Source: CAZXCQ01 sp964639275
Lineage (GTDB): Bacteria; Desulfobacterota; DSM-4660; Desulfatiglandales; Desulfatiglandaceae
Length of the DNA stretch: 11,577 nucleotides
Assembly: GCA_964639275.1 (NCBI GenBank)
Contig: CAZXCQ010000200.1
Location: forward strand, 1-11,577
Direction of reading: 5' to 3'
Shown here: one piece after another, positions 1 to 6,028 of the stretch
Layout of the letters: each line of letters opens with the position of its first letter
Position numbering within the stretch: position 1 is the stretch's first letter
Made by a program: the position numbers and the translations under genes
The notes under the pieces: generated by a model
Databases searched by the model: none
Told to the model about the DNA's origin: nothing
What the model saw: only the letters and a program-made list of their open reading frames with translations

Positions 1-214
1 ACATATCATTCCAATCAATAAATACCGGAGCCTTCAGAAGCTTGCTAGGGATTTGCGACAGATTTCTGCCTACAGGGTAATCTGAGAGAAAGCGATCAAG
101 AAGAGCCAGTGTTGCCTCTTCAGTTTTGAACTTGCGTCCAATGGCTCTTTTTAAATCGAGATAGCCCTGAATGTCCTGGCCGAGTAAGCTGCGAAAAGAA
201 CCTGTCGTTTTCAT
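1..214 (-). CDS. Tyrosine recombinase, second gene of a tandem set (N-terminal 71 codons only)
   Basis: The reading frame starts at the ATG at 214-212 and stays open to the left edge of the window, so only the N-terminal 71 residues are visible. It begins MKTTGSFRSLLGQDIQGYLD and continues with a helical stretch containing LKRAIGRKF and LALLDRFLSDY. This pattern is what I know from the SAM-like, DNA-binding N-terminal domain of site-specific integrases found in tandem recombinase operons. No catalytic residue lies in the visible part. The ATG overlaps the TGA of the upstream recombinase (ATGA), which implies translational coupling and a shared transcript. By analogy with recombinase-in-trio elements it would be the second of three, but the third gene is not in view and that reading is inference. 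Confidence 0.75.
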   Translation of the reverse strand, partial: MKTTGSFRSLLGQDIQGYLDLKRAIGRKFKTEEATLALLDRFLSDYPVGRNLSQIPSKLLKAPVFIDWNDM

Positions 215-1473
215 AGCAGTTCCTCCCCATGCCCGAGGGCAACTTCACGTAGAGTTTCTACAGCGATTTTTGTGTAAACCTGAGTGGATGATGGCGATGC
301 ATGCCCCACGTACTCTCCAATAGCTTTAAAGGAGAACTCGGCATCAACAAGTCCTTGCACACATCTATGGCGCAGAGTGTGTGAGCCGGGCCTGCCAACC
401 TTTATGCCCGCCTTATGCAGATAATGGGTCACACGTTGCGAGATCGCACTGGATGTCAGGGGAACTCCTGGGGCCATGACGCGGAATAAGATGTACCACT
501 CGGAGGTATCGGGACGTCCATTCTTGAGGTAATCCACAATCGCCTCGCCGACCACAGTCGAGAGTGGATAAGCGGTATTATGCCCGGCCTTTCTCTCAGA
601 TATCAATAAGCGTTCGCGTTTCCAGTCGATATCATTAAGCCGCAGATTTGCAACTTCACAAGCCCGCAACCCATAAGTCACCAAGAGGAGGAGAATCGCA
701 TAATCGCGTTTACCCAAAATGCTAGGCCGATCAACAACTTCCAGCATCTTTCTCACATCTTCCCACGAGATGGAACGTGGCAGATTGGAAAGGTGATATT
801 TTCTTGGGGATTCGATGACACTACTGAGATCTGTTTCAGTCCCTCTTTCTCGATGAATGAACCGAAGAAAGACGCGTAGTGAACTGCACAAGCTCGTTAC
901 GGAAGGCTTGCTCAAACTGCGGCCCTCTTGGATAAGGAATGCACTGAGAATGGCAGGTGTGAGATCGGCAAGATGACCAAGCTCAATTCGTTTTAGATAA
1001 GCTTCGAAAAGCCGTAAATAATGACCGTAATCGAGGATAGAGCGCTCCCGCAGACCCCGTTCTTCGCGGAGATACAAAAAGAAGCCGGGAACTTGCTCTA
1101 AGAAAGGAATTTTTACTCTTTTTGACCGGCCCTTCCCTTTGAATCCAGGCACGACCAACTGCAGCATTTGTTCTACAGGGGTGCGGGCTTCATGTTCAAC
1201 CCAGCGGGGGATCTCTCTGTATTGACTTCCGTGCTCACGAACCCACTGGGCAACAAATGGCTCTACAAAGTTTGCCAGTTCCTCGTAGCTTTTGGCCCCG
1301 TGCCCCTGACCAAACTCCCCGAAATGCCTCAGGGTGGGCACACGACGGTACACGTTGCGTGCGGCATACCCCTTTTCGGTGAGCCATTGCACATAACGCT
1401 CGATTGGCTCTCCGATCCATGACGCCTGAATACGGTCTATCGTATCGGGTTTGAGATAATAACGTTCTAACAT
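211..1473 (-). CDS. Tyrosine recombinase / site-specific integrase, first gene of a tandem set (RIT-like)
   Basis: This is a 420-residue tyrosine recombinase that cuts and rejoins DNA through a covalent phosphotyrosine intermediate. Residues about 1-110 form an extra N-terminal region, about 125-215 match a SAM-like core-binding domain, and about 235-410 are the catalytic domain. All expected catalytic residues are readable: R270 in YGLRACEVANL, K295 in ISERKAGHN, H365 and R368 in HTLRHR, H391 in YVGHAS and the nucleophile Y400 in QVYTKI. The enzyme therefore looks active. The start is the ATG at 1473-1471, preceded by AAGGAG six bases upstream. The stop overlaps the start of a second recombinase by four bases. 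The size, the N-terminal extension and the ATGA coupling fit the first gene of a recombinase-in-trio element; a stand-alone integrase pair is the alternative. Upstream lies a dense set of repeats that may be its binding sites. Confidence 0.93.
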   Translation of the reverse strand: MLERYYLKPDTIDRIQASWIGEPIERYVQWLTEKGYAARNVYRRVPTLRHFGEFGQGHGAKSYEELANFVEPFVAQWVREHGSQYREIPRWVEHEARTPVEQMLQLVVPGFKGKGRSKRVKIPFLEQVPGFFLYLREERGLRERSILDYGHYLRLFEAYLKRIELGHLADLTPAILSAFLIQEGRSLSKPSVTSLCSSLRVFLRFIHRERGTETDLSSVIESPRKYHLSNLPRSISWEDVRKMLEVVDRPSILGKRDYAILLLLVTYGLRACEVANLRLNDIDWKRERLLISERKAGHNTAYPLSTVVGEAIVDYLKNGRPDTSEWYILFRVMAPGVPLTSSAISQRVTHYLHKAGIKVGRPGSHTLRHRCVQGLVDAEFSFKAIGEYVGHASPSSTQVYTKIAVETLREVALGHGEELL

Positions 1474-1524
1474 GACAATCTCCTTTCTTGTGTGGATTTA
1501 AAGGAGACTGTCGCCCCAAAGGAA

Positions 1525-1554
1525 AAAATACACAAACAGTTATGTGTCCTTCAA
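1525..1554 (-). promoter_or_regulatory. Possible promoter of the recombinase genes
   Basis: Read on the minus strand, TTGAAG (1554-1549) and TATTTT (1530-1525) are separated by 18 bases, about 50 bases upstream of the recombinase start. The match to the sigma70 consensus is modest. The -35 overlaps the 13-bp inverted-repeat arm at 1541-1553, so recombinase binding there could repress the operon. That regulatory reading is inference. Confidence 0.3.
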
Positions 1555-1604
1555 AACTTAATAATATTTATTGTTTCAAATAGCTGACTGCTGAAGGACA
1601 CATA
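1541..1604. repeat. 13-bp perfect inverted repeat upstream of the recombinase
   Basis: TATGTGTCCTTCA at 1541-1553 and its exact reverse complement at 1592-1604 flank a 38-bp AT-rich spacer. Each arm contains a copy of the TTATGT(G/T)NCC-type motif that recurs to the right. The spacing is too wide for a simple recombination core site, so the arms may be accessory binding sites or an operator. Confidence 0.8.
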
Positions 1605-1611
1605 TCGTGGA

Positions 1612-1639
1612 GGGGCACATAACTTGGATTATGTTCCGC
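1612..1639. other. Candidate recombinase core site (11-6-11 layout)
   Basis: GGGGCACATAA (1612-1622), a 6-base spacer CTTGGA (1623-1628) and TTATGTTCCGC (1629-1639) form two inverted 11-base arms that agree at 9 of 11 positions. Two inverted arms of this size around a 6-8 base spacer is the classic geometry of tyrosine-recombinase crossover sites such as dif. The site lies at the edge of the recombinase-bearing segment. Its use as an att or crossover site is inferred from geometry and position only. Confidence 0.45.
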
Positions 1640-1650
1640 GGAACATAATC
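1627..1650. repeat. 24-bp perfect palindrome at the mobile-element junction
   Basis: The 24 bases are identical to their reverse complement, centred on CCGCGG between 1638 and 1639, with arms reading TTATGTTCCG. Pairing continues imperfectly on both sides (CTTG on the left, AAGG on the right). The palindrome lies exactly where homology to the IstA remnant stops at 1648-1650. It may be the end of the inserted element or a recombinase-binding dyad. Because it lies beyond a probable element end, a transcription terminator is less likely. Confidence 0.75.
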
Positions 1651-2220
1651 AAGGGTGATATATTGCGGGCATCCGCCAAAATATCGAAAGGCCTCCTCAT
1701 GCAGCCGGCACCACGCTTCCTTGCTCGATTTCCATACCACTTTCCGGAAGGCCCGCCCGGAATATTTCAACACCATCACAAACAGCCGGGGCCTGCAATA
1801 TTTTCCACTGTCATGAAGCGTTGGCGCTCCGGCACCTATGTCCACCTGGCTCTCTTCTCCAGGAAGATATTCCAGCCGATCATACTGCTCAGGATCCTTC
1901 TTTTTAAGCCCCCCACAAACCGCTTTACGCTATTGTACCTATGGCTGAATCCAAACTGCTCCACCAGATCCTGGTAGATGCCCATGGCATTCCGCCCGTG
2001 ACTCAGCTCCTTCTCGATCCACTCCCGATGCGGCTCACATGCTGAACGAGCGTGCTTCGGCACGCTTTCCTCCAGAGCCGGTGGCCAGGGTGGGGTATTT
2101 TGAATCCTCAGTACCTTCAAATACCACCCCTTGATACTGCTGACTGTATCTACGGATGGTTCTCCGATGGATTCCCGTCTTCCGGCTGATCTCTCTTTGG
2201 AGGTAGGGGCGTTTTTCGAA
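1648..2220 (-). pseudogene. istA: IS21-type transposase IstA remnant (frameshifted, both ends missing)
   Basis: Read leftward on the minus strand, three frame segments join into one IS21-family IstA-like sequence. First is a helix-turn-helix around REISRKTGIHRRTIRRY (about 2202-2143). Next is HREWIEKELSHGRNAMGIYQ and NSVKRF in a second frame (about 2095-1905). Last, back in the first frame, come DRLEYLPGEESQVDIGAG, LFVMVLKYSGRAF and EEAFRYFGGCPQYITLD. The frame changes lie between about 2143 and 2095 and at the T-run 1901-1905, and they cancel each other. The first two acidic positions of the DDE core (D in ESQVDIG and D in ITLD) are still readable. Homology stops right after that second Asp, where the family normally continues LDNL, and is replaced by the palindrome. 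The C-terminal third and any istB are absent, so the gene is dead. Confidence 0.82.
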
Positions 2221-2617
2221 GTTTTGTTCCCCGGTGGCAACTGCCGTTTCTGACCTGATGGGCATTGAATCCGCACATGCTCATGAGGAGTTCGTCGGTC
2301 AACAATAGATCGCTGATCTCATCGATGGTTTTGATGGAGCCGATGACCTTCATCAAGAAGACAAGCACCAGTTGAATGAAAGGGACATTTTTTCTCTTTT
2401 GGTTTTAGGGATCAAGATGTTCCAAAAGCGCAAATACATCGATCTCCCTGAGGTAATTGAAGAAGGAGTCAAACAAGGTTGCCTCATCCATGGCATAGAC
2501 CCCATCCATCTCACGGTGATGGAATAGGTGGTCTGCGACGATAACGTCATCCCGCTCGGAGGCATGCCAGAAGAGGCGGTTGCAGAGAGTTTCCTGGAGT
2601 TGGTCCGGGTTGGTCAT
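2221..2617 (-). pseudogene. N-terminal fragment of a second transposase (family not assigned)
   Basis: A single minus-strand frame runs from the ATG at 2617-2615, interrupted only by one TAA at 2407-2405. It reads MTNPDQLQETLCNRLFWHAS, then DEATLFDSFFNYLREIDVF and LLEHLD, and after the stop PFIQLVLVFLMKVIGS, LLLTDELLMSMCGFNAHQVR and NGSCHRG. I recognise this as the N-terminal part of a transposase type common in delta-proteobacteria and other anaerobes, upstream of its DDE catalytic core. I cannot name the IS family with confidence. Around 2235-2205 the similarity changes abruptly to the IS21-type sequence in another frame, so the gene is truncated as well as stopped. Confidence 0.6.
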
Positions 2618-2909
2618 GGCCGGAAGCTAAGCACAAAGAGAGGCGAATGTCAAATCGAGAATGGCCTATTTATTCCGTAATATCAATCACCTAAGGCGAC
2701 GTCTTATATGGGTCTGGAGGCATTTCCTTTGCCTTGTGTATACCCCCCCTCCCGTGTCCGTGTTTGACCGTGGACTACCGTGCTCCCTGCGGGCTCTCAG
2801 ACCCTTTCTCGTCGCAATTGGAAAAAGGGACCTAAAATCAAGAAGATGCGCCTTTTTTTGAAAAAAATTGACTTTTTTTTGATCCTTATATCGGAATTCC
2901 AGTTAGAGG
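2618..2909. other. Intergenic stretch between IS remnants and the pilus cluster, no gene seen
   Basis: A 66-codon open frame at 2661-2861 (plus) has no ribosome-binding site, no recognisable motif and a basic, cysteine- and tryptophan-rich composition typical of chance frames, so I do not call it. Long homopolymer tracts cluster at 2853-2880 (T7, A7 and T8), just upstream of the pilT promoter. They could act as an A/T-rich upstream element or curved DNA. Confidence 0.6.
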
Positions 2910-2937
2910 TTGAAGAAAATGCCTTCTTGTGTATAAT
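2910..2937 (+). promoter_or_regulatory. Sigma70-type promoter of the pilT cluster
   Basis: TTGAAG at 2910-2915 and a perfect TATAAT at 2932-2937 are separated by 16 bases. Transcription would begin near 2944, which rules out the in-frame GTG at 2929 as the pilT start and leaves a leader of about 60 nt. The A/T tracts 30-50 bases upstream would favour strong activity. Confidence 0.65.
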
Positions 2938-2959
2938 GAGATAGGGTGGCTAGCCTCAT

Positions 2960-2988
2960 TTTGCGTGCTCTTGGCGCGCCAACGCAAA
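2960..2988 (+). promoter_or_regulatory. GC-rich hairpin in the pilT leader
   Basis: TTTGCG (2960-2965) pairs with CGCAAA (2983-2988). Between them lies the 12-bp self-complementary TTGGCGCGCCAA (2971-2982), with five unpaired bases on the left side. The structure sits between the predicted transcription start and the G-rich ribosome-binding site at 2997-3004, so it could affect leader stability or translation. No T-run follows, so it is not a terminator. Confidence 0.4.
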
Positions 2989-3006
2989 TGCGATCAGGGG
3001 GGGGCT

Positions 3007-4089
3007 TTGGCACAGATAGACGCCTTTTTTAAGCTCATGAATGACCAGGGCGCCTCTGACCTCCATCTCATGGCAGGTCAGCAGCCCATATTGAGGATCC
3101 ACGGTGCGCTGGAGAGGGTGAAATATAAAGTCCTCGACGATGATGGTCTAAAGACTATGTTGTACGAGATAGCCCCCGAAGAAAAGGTCAAGGTCTTCGA
3201 AGAGACAGGTGATGTGGATTTTGCCTATGAAATTCCAGGCCTGGCCCGGTACCGGGCCAACTTTTTCAGACAAAAAAACGGGATGGGGGCTGTCTTTCGG
3301 GAAATCCCCTCGACCATTTTGTCTTGTGAGCAGCTGGGTCTGCCGCCGGTGGTGCGCAGGCTTGCTACCCTCCCCAGGGGTCTTGTGCTGGTCACCGGTC
3401 CCACAGGCAGCGGCAAATCCACCACCCTGGCTGCCATCATTGACGAGGCCAACAGGACCCGAAAGGATCATATCATCACCATCGAAGACCCCATCGAATT
3501 TGTTCATAAGAGCGCCAAGGCGATCGTAAATCATCGGGAGGTGGGGCTTCATACCCGGTCCTTTGCCGCGGCCCTGAGAGGGGCATTGAGGGAAGATCCC
3601 GACATCATCCTGGTGGGGGAGATGCGTGACCTCGAGACGATTTCATTGGCCATCGAGGCCTCGGCCACCGGCCACCTTGTCTTTGGCACCCTCCACACGA
3701 CCAGCGCTTCCAAGACCGTGGACCGGGTTATCGAGGTGTTCCCCATAAACGCACAAGAGCAGATCCGCAATACACTTGCCGATGGCCTCAGGGCCGTGGT
3801 TGCCCAGAACCTCTTTAGGCGTATTGATAAGAAAGGCCGGTGCGCTGCCCTTGAAATCATGATCGCAACCCCTGCGGTGCGCAATCTCATTCGCGAGGGA
3901 AAGACGTTTCAAATCCCCTCGATGATCCAGACGGGGAAAAAGTTCGGAATGCAGACCCTGGATGATGCCATTATGGATCTGCTAAACAAAAAGATGATCA
4001 GCCCGGATGAGGCTTATGCCAAGTGCAACGATAAGGCCAAGTTCTTACCTTTCTTGCAAAATCCACCGGCCGATTTTACTGAGGCCTGA
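3007..4089 (+). CDS. pilT: PilT, type IV pilus retraction ATPase
   Basis: This is a cytoplasmic hexameric ATPase that powers pilus disassembly and twitching motility. The 360 residues match the usual PilT length. A PAS-like N-terminal domain opens with MAQIDAFFKLMNDQGASDLH. The RecA-like domain has Walker A GPTGSGKST (131-139), an Asp box ITIEDPIEF (158-165), Walker B IILVGEMRD (200-208) with catalytic E205, and a His box GHLVFGTLHT (222-231). The retraction motif is present as AVRNLIRE (290-297), followed by the typical IQTGKKFGMQTLDDAI. I chose the TTG at 3007 because an AGGGGGGGG ribosome-binding tract lies just upstream and the protein then starts as PilT homologues do. An in-frame GTG at 2929 overlaps the promoter -10. 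A PilT paralogue begins 11 bp downstream. Function is secure from the motifs; the start is probable. Confidence 0.95.
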   Translation: MAQIDAFFKLMNDQGASDLHLMAGQQPILRIHGALERVKYKVLDDDGLKTMLYEIAPEEKVKVFEETGDVDFAYEIPGLARYRANFFRQKNGMGAVFREIPSTILSCEQLGLPPVVRRLATLPRGLVLVTGPTGSGKSTTLAAIIDEANRTRKDHIITIEDPIEFVHKSAKAIVNHREVGLHTRSFAAALRGALREDPDIILVGEMRDLETISLAIEASATGHLVFGTLHTTSASKTVDRVIEVFPINAQEQIRNTLADGLRAVVAQNLFRRIDKKGRCAALEIMIATPAVRNLIREGKTFQIPSMIQTGKKFGMQTLDDAIMDLLNKKMISPDEAYAKCNDKAKFLPFLQNPPADFTEA

Positions 4090-4100
4090 GGGATGCGGGT

Positions 4101-5267
4101 ATGCGACAACAACAGATCGATCATATTTTGACCTGCATGCTAAGTTCCCACGAAAACGTATCAGACCTCAACATGACCGTTGACAAGCCGTTTCAGGTGG
4201 AATCATCAGGAGAGTTGGTGCCGGTGTCATTAAGGCCCCCCATAGAAAGACTGACACCCTTCCAGACCGAGGTCTTCGCCCTCAACCTGATCAATGGGGA
4301 TAGGCGTCTGACCGAGACGCTCCTGTCAGAGGGCTCGTGTGACTCGTCGTATCAGTTGGCTGGAAAGGCGCGGTTCAGGGTAAACATCTTCTCTCAGAAA
4401 GGTTGCTATTCTATTGTGATGCGGAAACTGGCCACCACAGTTCCGACAATCGAAGAGCTTGATCTTCCACCCGCCTTTTACAAGATGACCGGGGAAAAAA
4501 ACGGGATTATCCTGGTCACCGGCGCCACAGGGACAGGAAAGACCACCTCTCTGGCCGCCCTCCTCAATGAGATAAACGAGCAAAAGTCGGTCCATGTCGT
4601 AACCCTCGAAGATCCTGTGGAATATTTGCATTCTCAAAAAAAGGCGACCTTTAATCAGCGGGAGTTGGGGGTAGACTTTGATAGCTTTGCATCCGGCCTA
4701 AGGGCCGCCCTCAGACAGGCCCCCAAGGTGGTGCTGGTGGGCGAGATGAGAGACAGGGAGACCGTGGAAATCGGTCTTTCGGCCGCGGAAACAGGTCACC
4801 TGGTCGTCAGCACGCTTCATACGGTGGATGCCGGCCAGACGATTAACCGCATCGTGGGCATGTTTGAACAGGAAGAGGAAAGACAGATAAGGATACGTCT
4901 TGCCGACACCGTTCGATGGATTGTCTGCCAGAGGCTCCTGCCCAAGGTCGGCGGTGGCCGGGTTGCGGCATTTGAAATAATGGGGTCAAACCTGAGGGTA
5001 AAGGATAGCATTTTGCACGGTGAGTCAGAAGGTAAGACCTTCTATGAAATTATCGAGGGCAGCCAACCTTTCGGGATGATGACTTTTGATCAATGCATCG
5101 GGGATCTCTACAATAAGCGCCTTATCACAGAAGAGACGGCCTTGGGTTATGCGTCCAGAAAGGCCATCGTTGGAAGGGCGATTGATTCAATCAAGTCTCA
5201 GAGGGGAGAAAAGACCACCACCATAGAAGGCCTGACCATTGATGAAGATTATGGGAAAAGGCATTAG
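4101..5267 (+). CDS. PilT-like ATPase paralogue (PilU/PilT2 type)
   Basis: This second PilT-family ATPase has 388 residues and is clearly divergent from its neighbour. It keeps Walker A GATGTGKTT (141-149), an Asp box VTLEDPVEY (167-175), Walker B VVLVGEMRD (210-218) with E215, and a His box GHLVVSTLHT (232-241), so ATP hydrolysis is likely. The N-terminal PAS-like domain is weakly conserved and lacks the usual ASDLH (here VSDLN). The AIRNLIRE retraction motif is replaced by SNLRVKDSILHG (296-307). The C-terminus has a charged tail of about 25 residues. The ATG at 4101 has GAGGGA seven bases upstream, formed partly by the pilT stop. In species with PilT/PilU pairs the second protein assists retraction and depends on PilT; a similar accessory role here is inference. 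Naming it pilU would go beyond what the sequence shows. Confidence 0.9.
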   Translation: MRQQQIDHILTCMLSSHENVSDLNMTVDKPFQVESSGELVPVSLRPPIERLTPFQTEVFALNLINGDRRLTETLLSEGSCDSSYQLAGKARFRVNIFSQKGCYSIVMRKLATTVPTIEELDLPPAFYKMTGEKNGIILVTGATGTGKTTSLAALLNEINEQKSVHVVTLEDPVEYLHSQKKATFNQRELGVDFDSFASGLRAALRQAPKVVLVGEMRDRETVEIGLSAAETGHLVVSTLHTVDAGQTINRIVGMFEQEEERQIRIRLADTVRWIVCQRLLPKVGGGRVAAFEIMGSNLRVKDSILHGESEGKTFYEIIEGSQPFGMMTFDQCIGDLYNKRLITEETALGYASRKAIVGRAIDSIKSQRGEKTTTIEGLTIDEDYGKRH

Positions 5268-5299
5268 GAGATAACCGGCTGGGGTGAGGAGCAAGCGGA

Positions 5300-6028
5300 A
5301 TGGAAGTCGTCTGTGAATACTGCCATGCCAAACTGAACATCCCGGATGAAAAGCTCCCCCCTGATCAGCGGGTCAGAATCAGCTGCCCGAGGTGCAAGAA
5401 CAAGCTGGTTCTCGACACCAGAGGAAGAAAACCGGATGTTTTAGCTCACCCGGTTGAGGGAGCTATTGAACTGGCAAGGTCAGGGGAGGACCTCTCGGGG
5501 GCCGAAATCCAAAAGGAGTCTCAACCGCCTCAACCCGAGGAGATCCCCTGGGATGAACAATTAGAAGAGGATACGGCCCTCGACCTCTATGAAGAGGGAG
5601 AGAAGTTGGCCCTTGTTCTGGACAGCGGTGCGCATGACAGGGAGAAGATAATACAGGCCCATGAGACGCTGGGCTACAGATCTGTTCCGGCCGAAGATTC
5701 AAAAAAAGCAATCAGCAAGATGCGTTTTCACAACTTTGACTTGGTGATTATGGCAGACCATTTTGACAATCTCCCGCTGGAACAGAGCCCTGTTCTCGGT
5801 TACCTCAACCACCTGTCCATGTCTATCCGAAGAAAGATCTTCCTGGTCTTGATCGGCGAAAGATTTAGGACGATGGACCCCATGATGGCATTTACCATGA
5901 GCGCCAACTTGGTGATAAACGTGAAAGACTTAGACAGACTCGCCAGCATCCTAAGGCGGGCTGTCTCGGATAACGAAAAATTCTATAAGGTCTTTTATGA
6001 TACACTTGAGGAAGTTGGAAAGACCTAG
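5300..6028 (+). CDS. Zinc-ribbon protein with degenerate receiver-like C-terminal domain
   Basis: The 242 residues have three parts. Residues 1-40 form an MJ0042-type zinc ribbon with C5-x2-C8 and C29-x2-C32. Residues about 41-100 are an acidic, proline- and glutamate-rich linker. Residues about 103-225 resemble a CheY-like receiver fold (LALVLDSG, then ETLGYRSV, FDLVIMADHF, RRKIFLVLIG and a final AVSDNEKFYKVF). Where a receiver has its phosphorylated Asp (typically VLLD), this protein reads VIMA followed by D153, so ordinary phosphotransfer is doubtful. There is no signal peptide or membrane segment, so it is probably cytoplasmic. It lies 32 bp after the PilT paralogue, with GAGGAG eight bases before the ATG, and overlaps the next gene by one base. 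Participation in pilus-motor regulation is inferred from this linkage; similar zinc-ribbon proteins occur in delta-proteobacterial motility and pilus loci, but I cannot name a characterised homologue. Confidence 0.8.
   Translation: MEVVCEYCHAKLNIPDEKLPPDQRVRISCPRCKNKLVLDTRGRKPDVLAHPVEGAIELARSGEDLSGAEIQKESQPPQPEEIPWDEQLEEDTALDLYEEGEKLALVLDSGAHDREKIIQAHETLGYRSVPAEDSKKAISKMRFHNFDLVIMADHFDNLPLEQSPVLGYLNHLSMSIRRKIFLVLIGERFRTMDPMMAFTMSANLVINVKDLDRLASILRRAVSDNEKFYKVFYDTLEEVGKT

Noticed and set aside
1627..1650. Palindrome as an intrinsic terminator
   Set aside because: The dyad has no spacer loop and no T-run on either side, and its arms match the recombinase-associated motifs, so a recombination role is more likely.
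2661..2861. 66-codon open frame before pilT
   Set aside because: No ribosome-binding site; the composition (many Arg, Trp, Leu and Cys) looks like a chance translation, and it ends in a T/A-rich tract.
2929..3006. N-terminal extension of PilT from the GTG at 2929
   Set aside because: The extension would start upstream of the -10-derived transcription start and adds 26 residues that do not resemble PilT; the TTG at 3007 gives the normal N-terminus.
3007..3030. Sigma54-type promoter (TGGCAC at the pilT start)
   Set aside because: TGGCAC occurs at 3008-3013, but the TTGC element at the required spacing is absent (GACGC instead), and the site lies inside the gene.
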